From positions 5,828,001 to 5,892,000 of the forward strand of contig NZ_WNWM01000002.1 of NCBI RefSeq assembly GCF_009727155.1: 64,000 bases of DNA. The letters run 5' to 3'. Below, in pieces: positions 19,764-30,132 of the stretch. Every line of letters begins with the position of its first letter. Positions within the stretch are counted from its first letter, which is position 1. A model generated the notes under the pieces. That model did no database searches, was not told the DNA's origin, and was given only the letters and a program-made list of their open reading frames with translations. This DNA is from Pseudoduganella dura. Its GTDB lineage: Bacteria; Pseudomonadota; Gammaproteobacteria; Burkholderiales; Burkholderiaceae_D. Both the position numbers and the translations under genes were made by a program.

Positions 19764-20118
19764 CGGCGTGGCCGAGCGCATCAAGGTTTCGCTGAGCTAC
19801 GCGCGCGGCCCGCAGGCCGGGGTCGTTAGTGATTCCGGTAGCGATGCCATCGGCGAAGCCGCTGGCGGCGGACTGCCGATCCTGCGCGTGATGGACGTGG
19901 AGGCCGGCACCACGATCGGCCAGGCCATCGAAATGTCCGGCATCCTGCAGGAAGCGCCGGAAATCAACCTCGTCACGATGCCGGTCGGTATCTACGGCAA
20001 GAAGAAAACCCTGGACACGGTGCTGCAGCCGCGCGACCGCATCGAGATCTACCGCCCGCTGATCGCGGACCCGAAGGATGCGCGGCGGCGCCGTGCGAAG
20101 CGCGACAGCGCGGCATAG
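19756..20118 (+). CDS. rnfH: RnfH-family ubiquitin-fold protein
   Basis: This 120-residue RnfH/UPF0125 protein has a beta-grasp fold: IKVSLSYARGPQ, then TIGQAIEMSGILQ, VGIYGKKKTLDTVLQPRDRIEIYRPL and the family-typical ADPKDARRRRAK end. Length and gene order (after ratA, 8-bp overlap) are normal. Between the first strands sits a variable Gly/Ser-rich stretch of about 15 residues. The last 70 bp overlap the 3' end of the PEP-CTERM gene on the other strand. Confidence 0.92.
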   Translation: MGDGVAERIKVSLSYARGPQAGVVSDSGSDAIGEAAGGGLPILRVMDVEAGTTIGQAIEMSGILQEAPEINLVTMPVGIYGKKKTLDTVLQPRDRIEIYRPLIADPKDARRRRAKRDSAA

Positions 20119-20921
20119 GTGCCGGCGCGCCGGCCCGCCAGGCCAGCGAGCAGCGCCAGGCCGGCGCCGAGCATCGGCACCATGCCGGGCTCGGGAACCG
20201 GCGTGATGGACACCACCCGCAGTTCCGCCCCATAGCTGAACGTGCCGCCCTGGTCGAAGCCGGTCTGGTTCCGCAATGCCAGCGACAGGAATCCCGTGCC
20301 ATCCGGCACGTGGTTCAGCCAGCGCACTTCGTCATAGGCGCCCCCGAGCCCGGTGGCACGCAGCCACACGGCCGCCGCTCCCGCTTCGAGCCGCTCGCCG
20401 GCGCCGGGCGGCGGTTCGGTGGCAAGGCTCACGTCGTATTCGACGCTGAAGAAGGCTCCCGTGTTGGGCGACAGCGTGAATGCCGTCTCGCCGGTGTCGC
20501 CGGTCATGCGGCTTTCGGCACGCAGGCCGGGCGCCGGCGCCAGCACCTGCGTGCTCACCGCGCCCGCCAGCATTGCGCCCGTGGGGGATGCGCGGCCGGA
20601 CAGGCTCAATTGCGCGGCGGCGGCGAGTTCCGCCGTGCTCCGGTCGATCGCGTGGCCGATCGGCGCGGGGTGCGTCCAGGTGGGGACATGCGTTTCCAGC
20701 GCGGCGCCGCCGAGGGCCAGGTAGCTGGCCGCGCCCGGCGCGGATGCGCTGCCCGATGTGCCGATGAACGTCATGGACGGGGAGACGCCGTCCGTGAGGT
20801 CGAGATCGACAAGGATGAAGGTGAGGGGCCCCAGCGTTGCGCCGGCTTCGGCCGCCGGGGCCGCGGCGGGCGCAGCGCCCAGCAGTGTGGCGACGGAGCA
20901 GAGCAGTGGAACGGTCTTCAT
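20049..20921 (-). CDS. PEP-CTERM sorting-domain protein with extended C-terminal tail
   Basis: This 290-residue secreted protein has a signal peptide (MKTVPLLCSVATLLGAAPAAA) and a beta-rich body. The PEP-CTERM anchor reads PVPEPGMVPMLGAGLALLAGLAGRR. This signal is recognised by exosortase (EpsH), which cleaves and anchors such proteins at the envelope or in the exopolysaccharide matrix. About 23 residues follow the basic cluster, whereas the domain normally ends there. The extra part lies antisense to rnfH. The start at 20921 was chosen because it begins the signal peptide. A longer frame reaches 20951. Confidence 0.8.
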   Translation of the reverse strand: MKTVPLLCSVATLLGAAPAAAPAAEAGATLGPLTFILVDLDLTDGVSPSMTFIGTSGSASAPGAASYLALGGAALETHVPTWTHPAPIGHAIDRSTAELAAAAQLSLSGRASPTGAMLAGAVSTQVLAPAPGLRAESRMTGDTGETAFTLSPNTGAFFSVEYDVSLATEPPPGAGERLEAGAAAVWLRATGLGGAYDEVRWLNHVPDGTGFLSLALRNQTGFDQGGTFSYGAELRVVSITPVPEPGMVPMLGAGLALLAGLAGRRAGTYAALSRFARRRRASFGSAISGR

Positions 20922-21019
20922 TGCGGCCTCGCTGCAAGCTGGTGCGGTCATTCCAGCTTAGCACGCGTTCCGCGGGCCGCACGGATTTGTGGCGGCACCG
21001 TTGCGCGAACAGGTCAGCC

Positions 21020-21352
21020 TTAGAGATCGAGCATCCTTGGCGCGATGCCCAGCGCCGCGGCGATGCGTTCGCGGGTCGAGCGCCTCGGCCGCAGGCCCAC
21101 TTCCTGCTGCGCGTAGGCCGGCTGGCTGATGCCGATGCGCGTGGCCACTTCCAGTTGCGTGAGGCCCAGGTATTCGCGCCATGCGCGCGCCGGGGTCCAC
21201 GCGTTATCGGCGATCATTCCCACGACCTGGTGCGGCACGTCCGTATCCTTCTGGCGCGATTGCGTCTGCATGTAGGTGGAGTAGGGGATGACGACATACA
21301 CGGGCTCCCCGTTGGGCCCGTTGATGATCTGTACATGGGAAAATGCATTCAT
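21020..21352 (-). CDS. XRE-family HTH regulator with Phd-like N-terminus, no adjacent toxin
   Basis: This 110-residue protein has an N-terminal segment that resembles the Phd/YefM-type dimerisation part of antitoxins (GEPVYVVIPYSTYMQ). Its C-terminal helix-turn-helix (AWREYLGLTQLEVATRIGISQPAYAQQE) is of the XRE/HigA type. It looks like an antitoxin-type autoregulator, but neither neighbour encodes a RelE/HigB-like toxin. The ATG at 21352 begins MNAFSHVQI. An upstream TTG (21376) is less likely. It could be an orphan antitoxin or a stand-alone repressor. Confidence 0.75.
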   Translation of the reverse strand: MNAFSHVQIINGPNGEPVYVVIPYSTYMQTQSRQKDTDVPHQVVGMIADNAWTPARAWREYLGLTQLEVATRIGISQPAYAQQEVGLRPRRSTRERIAAALGIAPRMLDL

Positions 21353-21456
21353 GGATTGGCTCGCTGGTCGGTTCAAAAATATAGGCTTCGCGTAGTTTGG
21401 CTTATATTCTTGAGACGACCACGGCTATGACGGTCGCCCTTGCGCGTGGTCAAACT

Positions 21457-21954
21457 TTATTGCCTGCAATGCGTGGCAACCGTGGCGCGGTTGCGCCGCG
21501 CCTGTTCGGTTTTCTGCGTGTCGTCGAGGAAGGCCGGCTCGCCGTTCCGGTCCGTCGTTGCGATGCGCACGCCCGACTCCAGCACGCGCAGGTTGCCGCG
21601 CGCGCTGTCGCATGCCGCCGCGCTGGCGGCCCTGTTCTGCGCTTCCACGGCGGCCTTGCGCGCGGCTTCGGCGGCTTCTTCCTTGCGCTGCGTGGCCGCT
21701 GCATCGCCCTCGGCCGCCGCCGGCCGCGCCCTGGCCGGGGCCGCCGGCGCGGTTGCCGGCGGCGCCGCCAGCTCCTTGCGCAGGTCCGGCAACTGGCCGC
21801 GCGGCGCCTTCAGGATGCGCGACGGCGGGATCGAGGCGGGCGGCGGCTGGTCCGAGAAATGGCGCACATTGTTGGCATCCTTCCATTCCCACTGGGCATG
21901 GACCAGCGGGCAGCATGCCAGCAGCAAGCTGCACAGTAGAAGTCGATTATTCAT
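21457..21954 (-). CDS. DUF4124-domain periplasmic protein
   Basis: This 165-residue protein has a signal peptide (MNNRLLLCSLLLACCPLVHAQ). The DUF4124 motif WEWKDANNVRHFSDQPPP follows directly. After it comes an Ala/Pro-rich linker and an Ala/Glu coiled-coil-like stretch, ending with a short Cys-containing segment (AACDSARGNL...THCRQ). DUF4124 proteins are common in proteobacteria and have no defined function. It is divergent from guaB. Confidence 0.8.
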   Translation of the reverse strand: MNNRLLLCSLLLACCPLVHAQWEWKDANNVRHFSDQPPPASIPPSRILKAPRGQLPDLRKELAAPPATAPAAPARARPAAAEGDAAATQRKEEAAEAARKAAVEAQNRAASAAACDSARGNLRVLESGVRIATTDRNGEPAFLDDTQKTEQARRNRATVATHCRQ

Positions 21955-22027
21955 AAGTTTTGTTTCCCCATTGAATCACCGCGATTGGACCGCGATCCGC
22001 CGCAAGAGTCAATCGTGAAACAGCTAA

Positions 22028-23560
<1,533 letters not shown>

Positions 23561-23570
23561 GCATTCCACG

Positions 23571-23607
23571 AACGCCGGCGAGTTTTGAACCGCCGGCGTT
23601 TCTCTTT
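23571..23607 (+). terminator. Intrinsic terminator-like hairpin between guaB and guaA
   Basis: Perfect 10-bp arms AACGCCGGCG/CGCCGGCGTT enclose a 10-nt loop and are followed by TCTCTTT. It could partly uncouple guaA from guaB expression. Confidence 0.7.
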
Positions 23608-23642
23608 ATCGTCCCGGTTTTCCCAGTTCATCAAGCACATCA

Positions 23643-25253
23643 ATGCACTCTAAAATCCTCATCATCGATTTCGGCTCCCAGGTAACCCAGCTGATCGCGC
23701 GCCGCGTGCGCGACGCCGGCGTGTTCTCGGAAGTCTACCCGTACGACGTTTCGGAAGAATTCGTCCGCAACTACGGCGCCTCCGGCGTGATCCTGTCCGG
23801 CAGCCACAACTCCACGCTGGAAGGCGATTCGCCGCGCGCGCCGCAGGCCGTGTTCGAACTGGGCGTGCCCGTGCTGGGTATCTGCTACGGCATGCAGACG
23901 ATGGCCGCGCAGCTGGGCGGCAAGGTCGAAAACGGCCTGGTGCGCGAATTCGGCTACGCCGAAGTGCGCGCCCGCAACCACACGTCGCTGCTGAACGGCA
24001 TCAACGACTTCGTCACGCACGAAGGCCACGGCATGCTGAAGGTGTGGATGAGCCACGGCGACAAGGTGCTGGAAATGCCGGAAGGCTTCAAGCTGATGGC
24101 GTCCACCGAGAGCTGCCCGATCGCCGGCATGGCCGACGAGGACCGCAAGTTCTACGCGGTGCAGTGGCACCCGGAAGTGACGCACACGGTGCAGGGCAAG
24201 GCCATGCTGGGCCGCTTCGTGCACGAGATCTGCGGCTGCAAGTCCGACTGGAACATGCCGGACTACATTTCCGAAGCCGTGGAAAAGATCCGCGAGCAGG
24301 TGGGCACCGATGAAGTGATCCTGGGCCTGTCCGGCGGCGTCGATTCTTCGGTGGCGGCCGCGCTGATCCACCGCGCGATCGGCGACCAGCTGACCTGCGT
24401 GTTCGTCGACCATGGCCTCTTGCGCCTGAACGAAGGCGAAATGGTGATGGACATGTTCGCCAAGAACCTGGGCGTGAAGGTGATCCGCGTGGATGCCACC
24501 GACCAGTTCATGGGCCACCTGGCCGGCGTGACGGACCCGGAACAGAAGCGCAAGATCATCGGCCGCGAATTCGTCGAGGTGTTCCAGGCCGAGTCGGCCA
24601 GGCTGCCGAGCGCGAAATGGCTGGCGCAGGGCACGATCTACCCGGACGTGATCGAATCGGCCGGCAAGGGTAAAAAGGGCCAGACGATCAAGAGCCACCA
24701 CAACGTGGGCGGCCTGCCGGAAACGATGAAGCTGCAGCTGCTGGAGCCGCTGCGCGAACTGTTCAAGGACGAAGTGCGCAAGCTGGGCGTGGCGCTCGGC
24801 CTGCCGTACGAGATGGTATACCGTCACCCATTCCCGGGCCCGGGCCTGGGCGTGCGCATCCTCGGCGAAGTGAAGAAGGAATACGCCGACCTGCTGCGCC
24901 GCGCCGATGCCATCTTCATCGAGGAACTGCGCAACACGCCGTACGAGGCGGTCGTGGTGCCGGGCTTCGACCAGGATGGCGTGCCGCGCAACTGGTACGA
25001 AGCCACGTCGCAGGCATTCGCCGTGTTCCTGCCGGTGAAATCGGTGGGCGTGATGGGCGACGGCCGCACGTACGACTACGTGGTGGCGCTGCGCGCCGTG
25101 CAGACCCAGGACTTCATGACGGCGCACTGGGCGCACCTGCCGCACGCGTTGCTGGGGAAGGTGTCGAACCGGATCATCAACGAGGTGCGGGGGTTGAATC
25201 GCGTCGTGTACGACATTTCGGGGAAGCCTCCGGCGACCATTGAATGGGAATGA
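23643..25253 (+). CDS. guaA: GMP synthase (glutamine-hydrolysing)
   Basis: GuaA aminates XMP to GMP using glutamine and ATP. The 536-residue protein has an N-terminal class I glutamine amidotransferase domain (nucleophile Cys in [11 protein letters not shown], catalytic His in [10 protein letters not shown]). The ATP-pyrophosphatase domain follows (P-loop [15 protein letters not shown]), then the dimerisation domain ending in the canonical [10 protein letters not shown] textbook terminator lies 48 bp downstream. Confidence 0.98.
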   Translation: MHSKILIIDFGSQVTQLIARRVRDAGVFSEVYPYDVSEEFVRNYGASGVILSGSHNSTLEGDSPRAPQAVFELGVPVLGICYGMQTMAAQLGGKVENGLVREFGYAEVRARNHTSLLNGINDFVTHEGHGMLKVWMSHGDKVLEMPEGFKLMASTESCPIAGMADEDRKFYAVQWHPEVTHTVQGKAMLGRFVHEICGCKSDWNMPDYISEAVEKIREQVGTDEVILGLSGGVDSSVAAALIHRAIGDQLTCVFVDHGLLRLNEGEMVMDMFAKNLGVKVIRVDATDQFMGHLAGVTDPEQKRKIIGREFVEVFQAESARLPSAKWLAQGTIYPDVIESAGKGKKGQTIKSHHNVGGLPETMKLQLLEPLRELFKDEVRKLGVALGLPYEMVYRHPFPGPGLGVRILGEVKKEYADLLRRADAIFIEELRNTPYEAVVVPGFDQDGVPRNWYEATSQAFAVFLPVKSVGVMGDGRTYDYVVALRAVQTQDFMTAHWAHLPHALLGKVSNRIINEVRGLNRVVYDISGKPPATIEWE

Positions 25254-25301
25254 TGAGCTAGCCTGGAGGCTCAGGCATTAGCACGCGGTAGAGTAATTCC
25301 A

Positions 25302-25327
25302 AGCCCCTGAATTCAGGGGCTTTTTTT
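25302..25327 (+). terminator. Rho-independent terminator after guaA
   Basis: A self-complementary stem (AGCCCCTGAA and its complement) is followed directly by a run of seven T (25321-25327). Confidence 0.9.
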
Positions 25328-25690
25328 ATGCCCGTGCTCGGCAGATCAAGCAATTACCCGCAGCCCGGAGCAAGCACGATCATGCTGGTATCGGCTTTTT
25401 TAAACATTACCAGTGGGCACGCAGTGCCGTCGCTGAGTACTCAACTGAACAAGGGACAATGGTGCAGTTTACAAATGCGCTTGGAAGCCTTGGAATGTGG
25501 ACGATTTTTCTGCCGCAACGGCTGTCGGCTCGGAGCGATTGTATAAGGTTGGCCAAACCCGGTATCCCATGCGTCGTCGAATCAAACCGGAAATCGCCGG
25601 CTCGGGACGCCCGACTCTGCTACGGCAAAGTCGAGGAAGTTTTATCGCCACTGTCCAGGCCAATGAGAACGATCAGCCGATGCGTCGAAG
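25328..25690. other. Gene-free stretch after guaA
   Basis: About 360 bp of noticeably lower GC than the flanking core genes. Short open frames are present but lack ribosome-binding sites and recognisable content. It marks the junction between conserved guaBA and the accessory two-component block. Confidence 0.5.
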
Positions 25691-26125
25691 TCAATCGGGA
25701 TGGATTAATCGAAGCTGGCGCTCCGCAGCGATTTTATTGGCCTGAACCGGCCCGACAAAGCAGTAACCGCGACCGATGATCGTCGCGATGTAATTCGACC
25801 CTTCCTCGAACTCGCCAAGCGTACGCCGTAATGCCGACACATGAACTTTCAGGTTGCCATCCTCGACAACCGTGGTGGGCCAGACCCGGTTGATCAGCTC
25901 GCGCTTGCTGACCGGCTCGCTCGGACGCTCGACCAGGACGGTCAGGATGTCGAAGGCACGGCTGCCGATACGCTGTGGCACGTCTCCACAATGTAATGTG
26001 CGGCGCGCGGGAATGAAGCGAAATGGTCCGAACAGATATTCCATCGTTTTCTTCATGTTATCGACCTCGGCATTCGCTTCGTATTCTCCGGCAGCCTCGG
26101 GCACCTTTGTCTTGGATGTTTCCAT
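25691..26125 (-). CDS. Stand-alone winged-helix (OmpR/CadC-type) DNA-binding protein
   Basis: This 144-residue protein has a Trans_reg_C winged helix over residues about 32-125 (FGPFRFIPARRTLHCGD, FDILTVLVERPSEPVSKRELINRVWP, VHVSALRRTLGE, IATIIGRGYCFV). It has neither a receiver domain nor a membrane or TPR sensor domain, which most relatives with this sequence type carry. The ATG at 26125 is chosen because GGAGGTGA stands 4 nt upstream. In-frame codons at 26164/26167 have no ribosome-binding site. It is divergent from the first histidine kinase gene and may regulate it. Confidence 0.8.
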   Translation of the reverse strand: METSKTKVPEAAGEYEANAEVDNMKKTMEYLFGPFRFIPARRTLHCGDVPQRIGSRAFDILTVLVERPSEPVSKRELINRVWPTTVVEDGNLKVHVSALRRTLGEFEEGSNYIATIIGRGYCFVGPVQANKIAAERQLRLIHPD

Positions 26126-26275
26126 CGACTCACCTCCGGGATTGTTTGATAGCGCTACATCCATCACGTCATGCTGACCGATGAATCAGGCCGGGTGGCT
26201 TTATTTTCCGATCATTTCAGCGCCGTCGCATCCCTAGTTCTAGGTACTTTCGAGGTATTTTTTGCAATACCCCGG

Positions 26276-26303
26276 TTGACGCGTTAATGTTGTCCGATAC
26301 AAT
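26276..26303 (+). promoter_or_regulatory. Sigma70-type promoter of the first histidine kinase gene
   Basis: TTGACG (26276-26281) and TACAAT (26298-26303) are spaced by 16 bp and lie just upstream of the GTG start at 26331. The dyad CCTAG-TT-CTAGG (26233-26244) stands upstream, where an activator could bind. Confidence 0.7.
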
Positions 26304-26330
26304 CAAAACGCCCAAACTTCGCCATTAACC

Positions 26331-29327
26331 GTGAGCACTCAGCGTCTCTTTCGTTCCATACTGCTCATCTGCCTGTTCTTGAGCCACGCGACTGCCTGGC
26401 CCGCTCCACCGGCGCCTTTGCTCTCGGATTTCACGCATACGGCTTGGAAACGCCTGCAGCACGCACCGGTCGACGTGTTGAAGATCACCCAGACCACCGA
26501 TGGCTGGATGTGGGTGGCCACGGCAACAGGCCTGTTTCGTTTCGACGGCATGCGTTTCGAGCGCGTCGACAGCGTGTATGGGGAACGCCTTGATTCCAGC
26601 AATGTGATCGGCCTGGTGGCCGATCCCCGCGAAGGCGTGTGGGTGGGTTATCGGCTCGGCGGGGTGACGCTGCTGCGCCCGGGAAGCAGCCGAAAATTCG
26701 GTGAGGCGGAGGGGCTTCCCGTCGGCGGCGTCATTCATATCGAGGCGGTTGCCGACGGCTCGGTATGGGTCGGTACGCGCGACGGTGTTGCATGGCTGGC
26801 GCCGGGTGCGAACCGCTTCAAGGTGTTGGGCAACGAAGTGGGCTTGCCGGAAAAGTTCGTCTACCAGATCCTGATCGCAAAAGATGGTACGCAATGGATC
26901 GGTTCCTTGCAGGGCCTGTTTTTCCGCAAGCCGGGCCAGCAGCGCTTTACGCAGGCATGGCCAAGAGTCCAGTTGCTGGCGATCGTCGAGGCACCCGACG
27001 GCACGATCTGGGCCAGGGATTCGAAGTACCGTTATTTCAAGGTGCAGACGACCGCTCCGGCCGGGGGCCGTATCCTCGCGCCGGACTTTCCCGGCATGGG
27101 CATGCGCTTCGGTACCGACGGGACGATGTGGGTCCTGCATCCGGATGGCGTGGAGCGGCGTTTCGGCAGCGCGGGTATCGGCTATCCGCATCAGCGGCTC
27201 ACGCAAGCTGCGGGCATGAGCGGACCACAGGCGCAGAGCTTCTTCGAGGATCGCGAGGGAGACATCTGGATCGGCACGGCGACCGGGATCGATCGCCTGC
27301 GCCGCAACCGGCTCACCCCGGTCGTGTTCGACAAACCGCTGGAAGAGCCCGGGATCGCACTGGGACCGCGTGGCTCGGTCCTCATCGGTGATCGTGCCAA
27401 CGGCGCCATCTACCGCCAGACCGATCGGCAGCGCGACAGGATCCGCGCGGAAGGCTCGATCACGGCGAGCTATCGCGCGCCGGACGATACCGCGTTCTTC
27501 GGAACCGATCACGGCATCTATGAGCTTGGCCGCGACGGCAGGTTATCGGTCACGCCGGCGCCCGAGGAGACACGGGGGTTCTATCCCCAGGCGATGATCC
27601 GTGATGGCAACGGCATTCTGTGGGTGTCGTATTCGAGCGGCCCGTTATACCGCCTGGCCGGCGCGCCCTGGACACGCGCCGACGAGGTGGCGAACCATGC
27701 GCGTGCGCTGACGCTGGCGATCGCCAGCGATAACAAGGGCGCGCTCTGGTTTGCGCATCCCAACAATGCGGTAACCATTACCGACAGCCGGGGGCGGCCC
27801 ATGCGCCGGCTCGATACGGCGGCGGGACTGGACCTCGGCCCCGTATTGCAGATCGTGCCGGACCAGGATGTGATGTGGCTAAGCGGTGAGCGGGGCGTGA
27901 TGCTGCATCGCGAAGGGCGAATTGTCGCGTTGCGCGGACGTGGCAAGGAAAGCTTCAGGGGCGTGTCCGGCCTGGTGCGGACACCGGAGGGCGACCTGTG
28001 GATGCATGGCGCCGACGGGGTCTTTCACATCGTCGCGGCGGAGCTGACGGAGTGGCTGCGCAGACCCGATTACCTGCCATCGTTCGAACGGTTCGATGCG
28101 CAGGACGGCCTGGTGGGACATGCGATGCAGATGCGCCCCATTCCATCGCTTGTCCGCGCCGATGACGGCACGCTCTGGTTCATCACCAGCAGCGCCGCGT
28201 TCACGCTCGACCCCGGGAACATTCCACGCAACCGCATCGCGCCGCCGGTGCTGATACGCAGCGTCTCCAGCGCCGGAAGCAAGGTGCCCGTGAACGCCGG
28301 CGTCGCTCGCCTGCAAGAAGGTGCCACCGACCTGCACATCGAATTCACCGCCCTGAGTCTGAAGATGCCGGAACGGACGCGGTTTCGCTACCGGTTGACG
28401 GGAGTCGATCCCGACTGGCAGGAACCCAATGAGCGACGGGAAGCGTTCTACACCAACGTCAAGCCCGGGACCTACCGTTTCGAGGTCGGCGCGGCCAATG
28501 AGGATAATGTCTGGCATCCCGATCTCGCGGCCGTGGAAATCCGGTTGCCGCCGACGTTCGTGCAAACCGTCTGGTTCAAGCTGCTGCTCGCGACCTTTGC
28601 CGTGCTGTTGTTGTATGGAGGGCACGTGCCGCGCCTGCGTGTCGTGACGCAGCAGATTCAGGGGCGTTTGGCCGAGCGATCGAGGATCGCCCGCTCGCTT
28701 CACGACACCTTGCTGCAGAGCGTGCAGGGCCTCATTCTGGCGTTCGGGTCGCATTACCATACAATGCCCAGGGAGGCTGCCGGCCGCGAGCGCCTGCAGA
28801 ATGCCTTGAAGCTGGCCGAGCAGTTGCTGGTCGAGGGGCGCAACGAGATCATGGATCTGCGCGTCCCGGCGACCAGCAGCACGCTCTTCGACGTCCTGTC
28901 CGAATTCGGCCACACCTTGACTGCGATGGGTTCGCACACGTTCAAGCCGCGCCTGACCGGCACGCCACGCCCTTTGAAAGCGGGCATCTATGAGGACATC
29001 TACGCGATCGGCAGGGAGGCCCTGTTCAATGCCGCCCGTTACGCCGAGGCGGACCTGATCACGCTGCAGGTCGACTATACCCGCCAGGAGTTCCATCTGA
29101 CGGTGAGGGACAATGGGCGTGGATTTTCCAGGAACAGGACGGCAGACGATCGGGAAGAAGGGCACTGGGGCATACAAGGTATCCTGGAACGTGCAAAGCT
29201 CATCGGCGCGGACCTTCATGTCACCAGCGAGACGGATCGTGGAACGACGATATCCCTGCGTATCAATAAAGTGCTCGCTTACGAGACCCGCGCAACGGTT
29301 CGCCAGGGCAGGCACGAGCATGCCTGA
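26331..29327 (+). CDS. Sensor histidine kinase with periplasmic beta-propeller (Reg_prop/Y_Y_Y)
   Basis: This 998-residue membrane kinase has a signal sequence (about residues 1-25). Two-component-regulator propeller repeats (TTDGWMWVATATGLFRFDG, DGSVWVGTRDGVAWL and others) occupy about residues 30-640. A Y_Y_Y domain follows (FRYRLTGVDPDWQE...YTNVKPGTYRFEV), then a membrane helix (FKLLLATFAVLLLYGG). The cytoplasmic end is a HisKA_3 domain with the phospho-acceptor His in ARSLHDTLLQSVQGL and a HATPase_c domain (VRDNGRGFS...HWGIQGILERA). It belongs to the HPK7/NarX-like kinases that pair with NarL-type regulators. The partner follows after 87 bp. The start is GTG. A second, paralogous kinase lies at 34213-37167. 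Confidence 0.93.
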   Translation: MSTQRLFRSILLICLFLSHATAWPAPPAPLLSDFTHTAWKRLQHAPVDVLKITQTTDGWMWVATATGLFRFDGMRFERVDSVYGERLDSSNVIGLVADPREGVWVGYRLGGVTLLRPGSSRKFGEAEGLPVGGVIHIEAVADGSVWVGTRDGVAWLAPGANRFKVLGNEVGLPEKFVYQILIAKDGTQWIGSLQGLFFRKPGQQRFTQAWPRVQLLAIVEAPDGTIWARDSKYRYFKVQTTAPAGGRILAPDFPGMGMRFGTDGTMWVLHPDGVERRFGSAGIGYPHQRLTQAAGMSGPQAQSFFEDREGDIWIGTATGIDRLRRNRLTPVVFDKPLEEPGIALGPRGSVLIGDRANGAIYRQTDRQRDRIRAEGSITASYRAPDDTAFFGTDHGIYELGRDGRLSVTPAPEETRGFYPQAMIRDGNGILWVSYSSGPLYRLAGAPWTRADEVANHARALTLAIASDNKGALWFAHPNNAVTITDSRGRPMRRLDTAAGLDLGPVLQIVPDQDVMWLSGERGVMLHREGRIVALRGRGKESFRGVSGLVRTPEGDLWMHGADGVFHIVAAELTEWLRRPDYLPSFERFDAQDGLVGHAMQMRPIPSLVRADDGTLWFITSSAAFTLDPGNIPRNRIAPPVLIRSVSSAGSKVPVNAGVARLQEGATDLHIEFTALSLKMPERTRFRYRLTGVDPDWQEPNERREAFYTNVKPGTYRFEVGAANEDNVWHPDLAAVEIRLPPTFVQTVWFKLLLATFAVLLLYGGHVPRLRVVTQQIQGRLAERSRIARSLHDTLLQSVQGLILAFGSHYHTMPREAAGRERLQNALKLAEQLLVEGRNEIMDLRVPATSSTLFDVLSEFGHTLTAMGSHTFKPRLTGTPRPLKAGIYEDIYAIGREALFNAARYAEADLITLQVDYTRQEFHLTVRDNGRGFSRNRTADDREEGHWGIQGILERAKLIGADLHVTSETDRGTTISLRINKVLAYETRATVRQGRHEHA

Positions 29328-29414
29328 TTGCCCTGGCGCCTGGTCGCCGCCTCCGGTGCAATGAACGGTAACCCTGCTTCGAACGCTGACGAAACAACTG
29401 ATGGACGGTCCGCC

Positions 29415-30056
29415 ATGAACGAAAAAACTTCACATCGAATACGCGTTCTCCTTGCGGACGACCATCACCTCATGCGGGAAGGGGTCCGCTACATGCTGGA
29501 CAGCGCACCGGACATACAGCTGGTCGCCAGCGTGGGCGACGGTGCCTCGGCTGTCGAAGCGTTCAAGCAGACGATCCCGGACGTGACCCTGATGGACTTG
29601 CGCATGCCCGGCGGCGACGGCTTCTCGGCAATTGCGAGCATTCGACGCCACTCGCCATCGGCAAGGATCGTTGTACTCAGCACCTATGACGGCGACGCGC
29701 TGATGAAGCAGGCACGCAAGGCAGGTGCATCGGCCTATCTGCTCAAGAGCATGCTGCTGGAAAACATGCTTGGCGTGATTCGCTCGGTGCATGCGGGTCT
29801 TCAGTTCTGGCCACCGGAACTCGGAACGCACAACGGCACTTTCAAGGCAGATCTGACGCCGCGGGAATGCGACATCATTCGCCTGGTCGCCTGCGGCAGC
29901 TCGAACCGGGAAATCGCCCAGGAGCTGCGGATCGGGGAAGAAACGGTGAAAACGTACATGCGCAACATTTTGCCGAAACTGGGTGCCAACGATCGGGCGC
30001 ATGCGGTAGCGATCTGCATGCGTCGCGGTTATCTCGATCTTCTGGATTTGCCTTGA
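29415..30056 (+). CDS. NarL/LuxR-family response regulator (partner of first kinase)
   Basis: This 213-residue regulator has an N-terminal receiver domain (VLLADDHHLMREGV, phospho-acceptor Asp in DVTLMDLRMPGGDG, conserved Lys in AYLLKSM). A C-terminal LuxR-type helix-turn-helix follows (LTPRECDIIRLVACGSSNREIAQEL...VKTYMRNILPKLGANDRAHA). The ATG at 29415 is preferred over an in-frame TTG at 29328, because the family begins a few residues before IRVLLADDH. It lies downstream of the propeller kinase on the same strand and converges with the hydrolase gene at 30133. Confidence 0.92.
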   Translation: MNEKTSHRIRVLLADDHHLMREGVRYMLDSAPDIQLVASVGDGASAVEAFKQTIPDVTLMDLRMPGGDGFSAIASIRRHSPSARIVVLSTYDGDALMKQARKAGASAYLLKSMLLENMLGVIRSVHAGLQFWPPELGTHNGTFKADLTPRECDIIRLVACGSSNREIAQELRIGEETVKTYMRNILPKLGANDRAHAVAICMRRGYLDLLDLP

Positions 30057-30132
30057 CGCGACGCCGGGTTTCCGTGGCTCGCAGCGGGCGCCGAAACGCG
30101 GTTGTGCATGCTGCTGCCTCGGACCACTGCGT

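Noticed and set aside
25254..25330. Possible tRNA or att remnant after guaA
   Set aside because: No cloverleaf could be drawn. The sequence is explained by the guaA terminator.
25328..25546. 72-codon frame just after the guaA terminator
   Set aside because: No ribosome-binding site, no recognisable sequence, and it begins inside the terminator tail.
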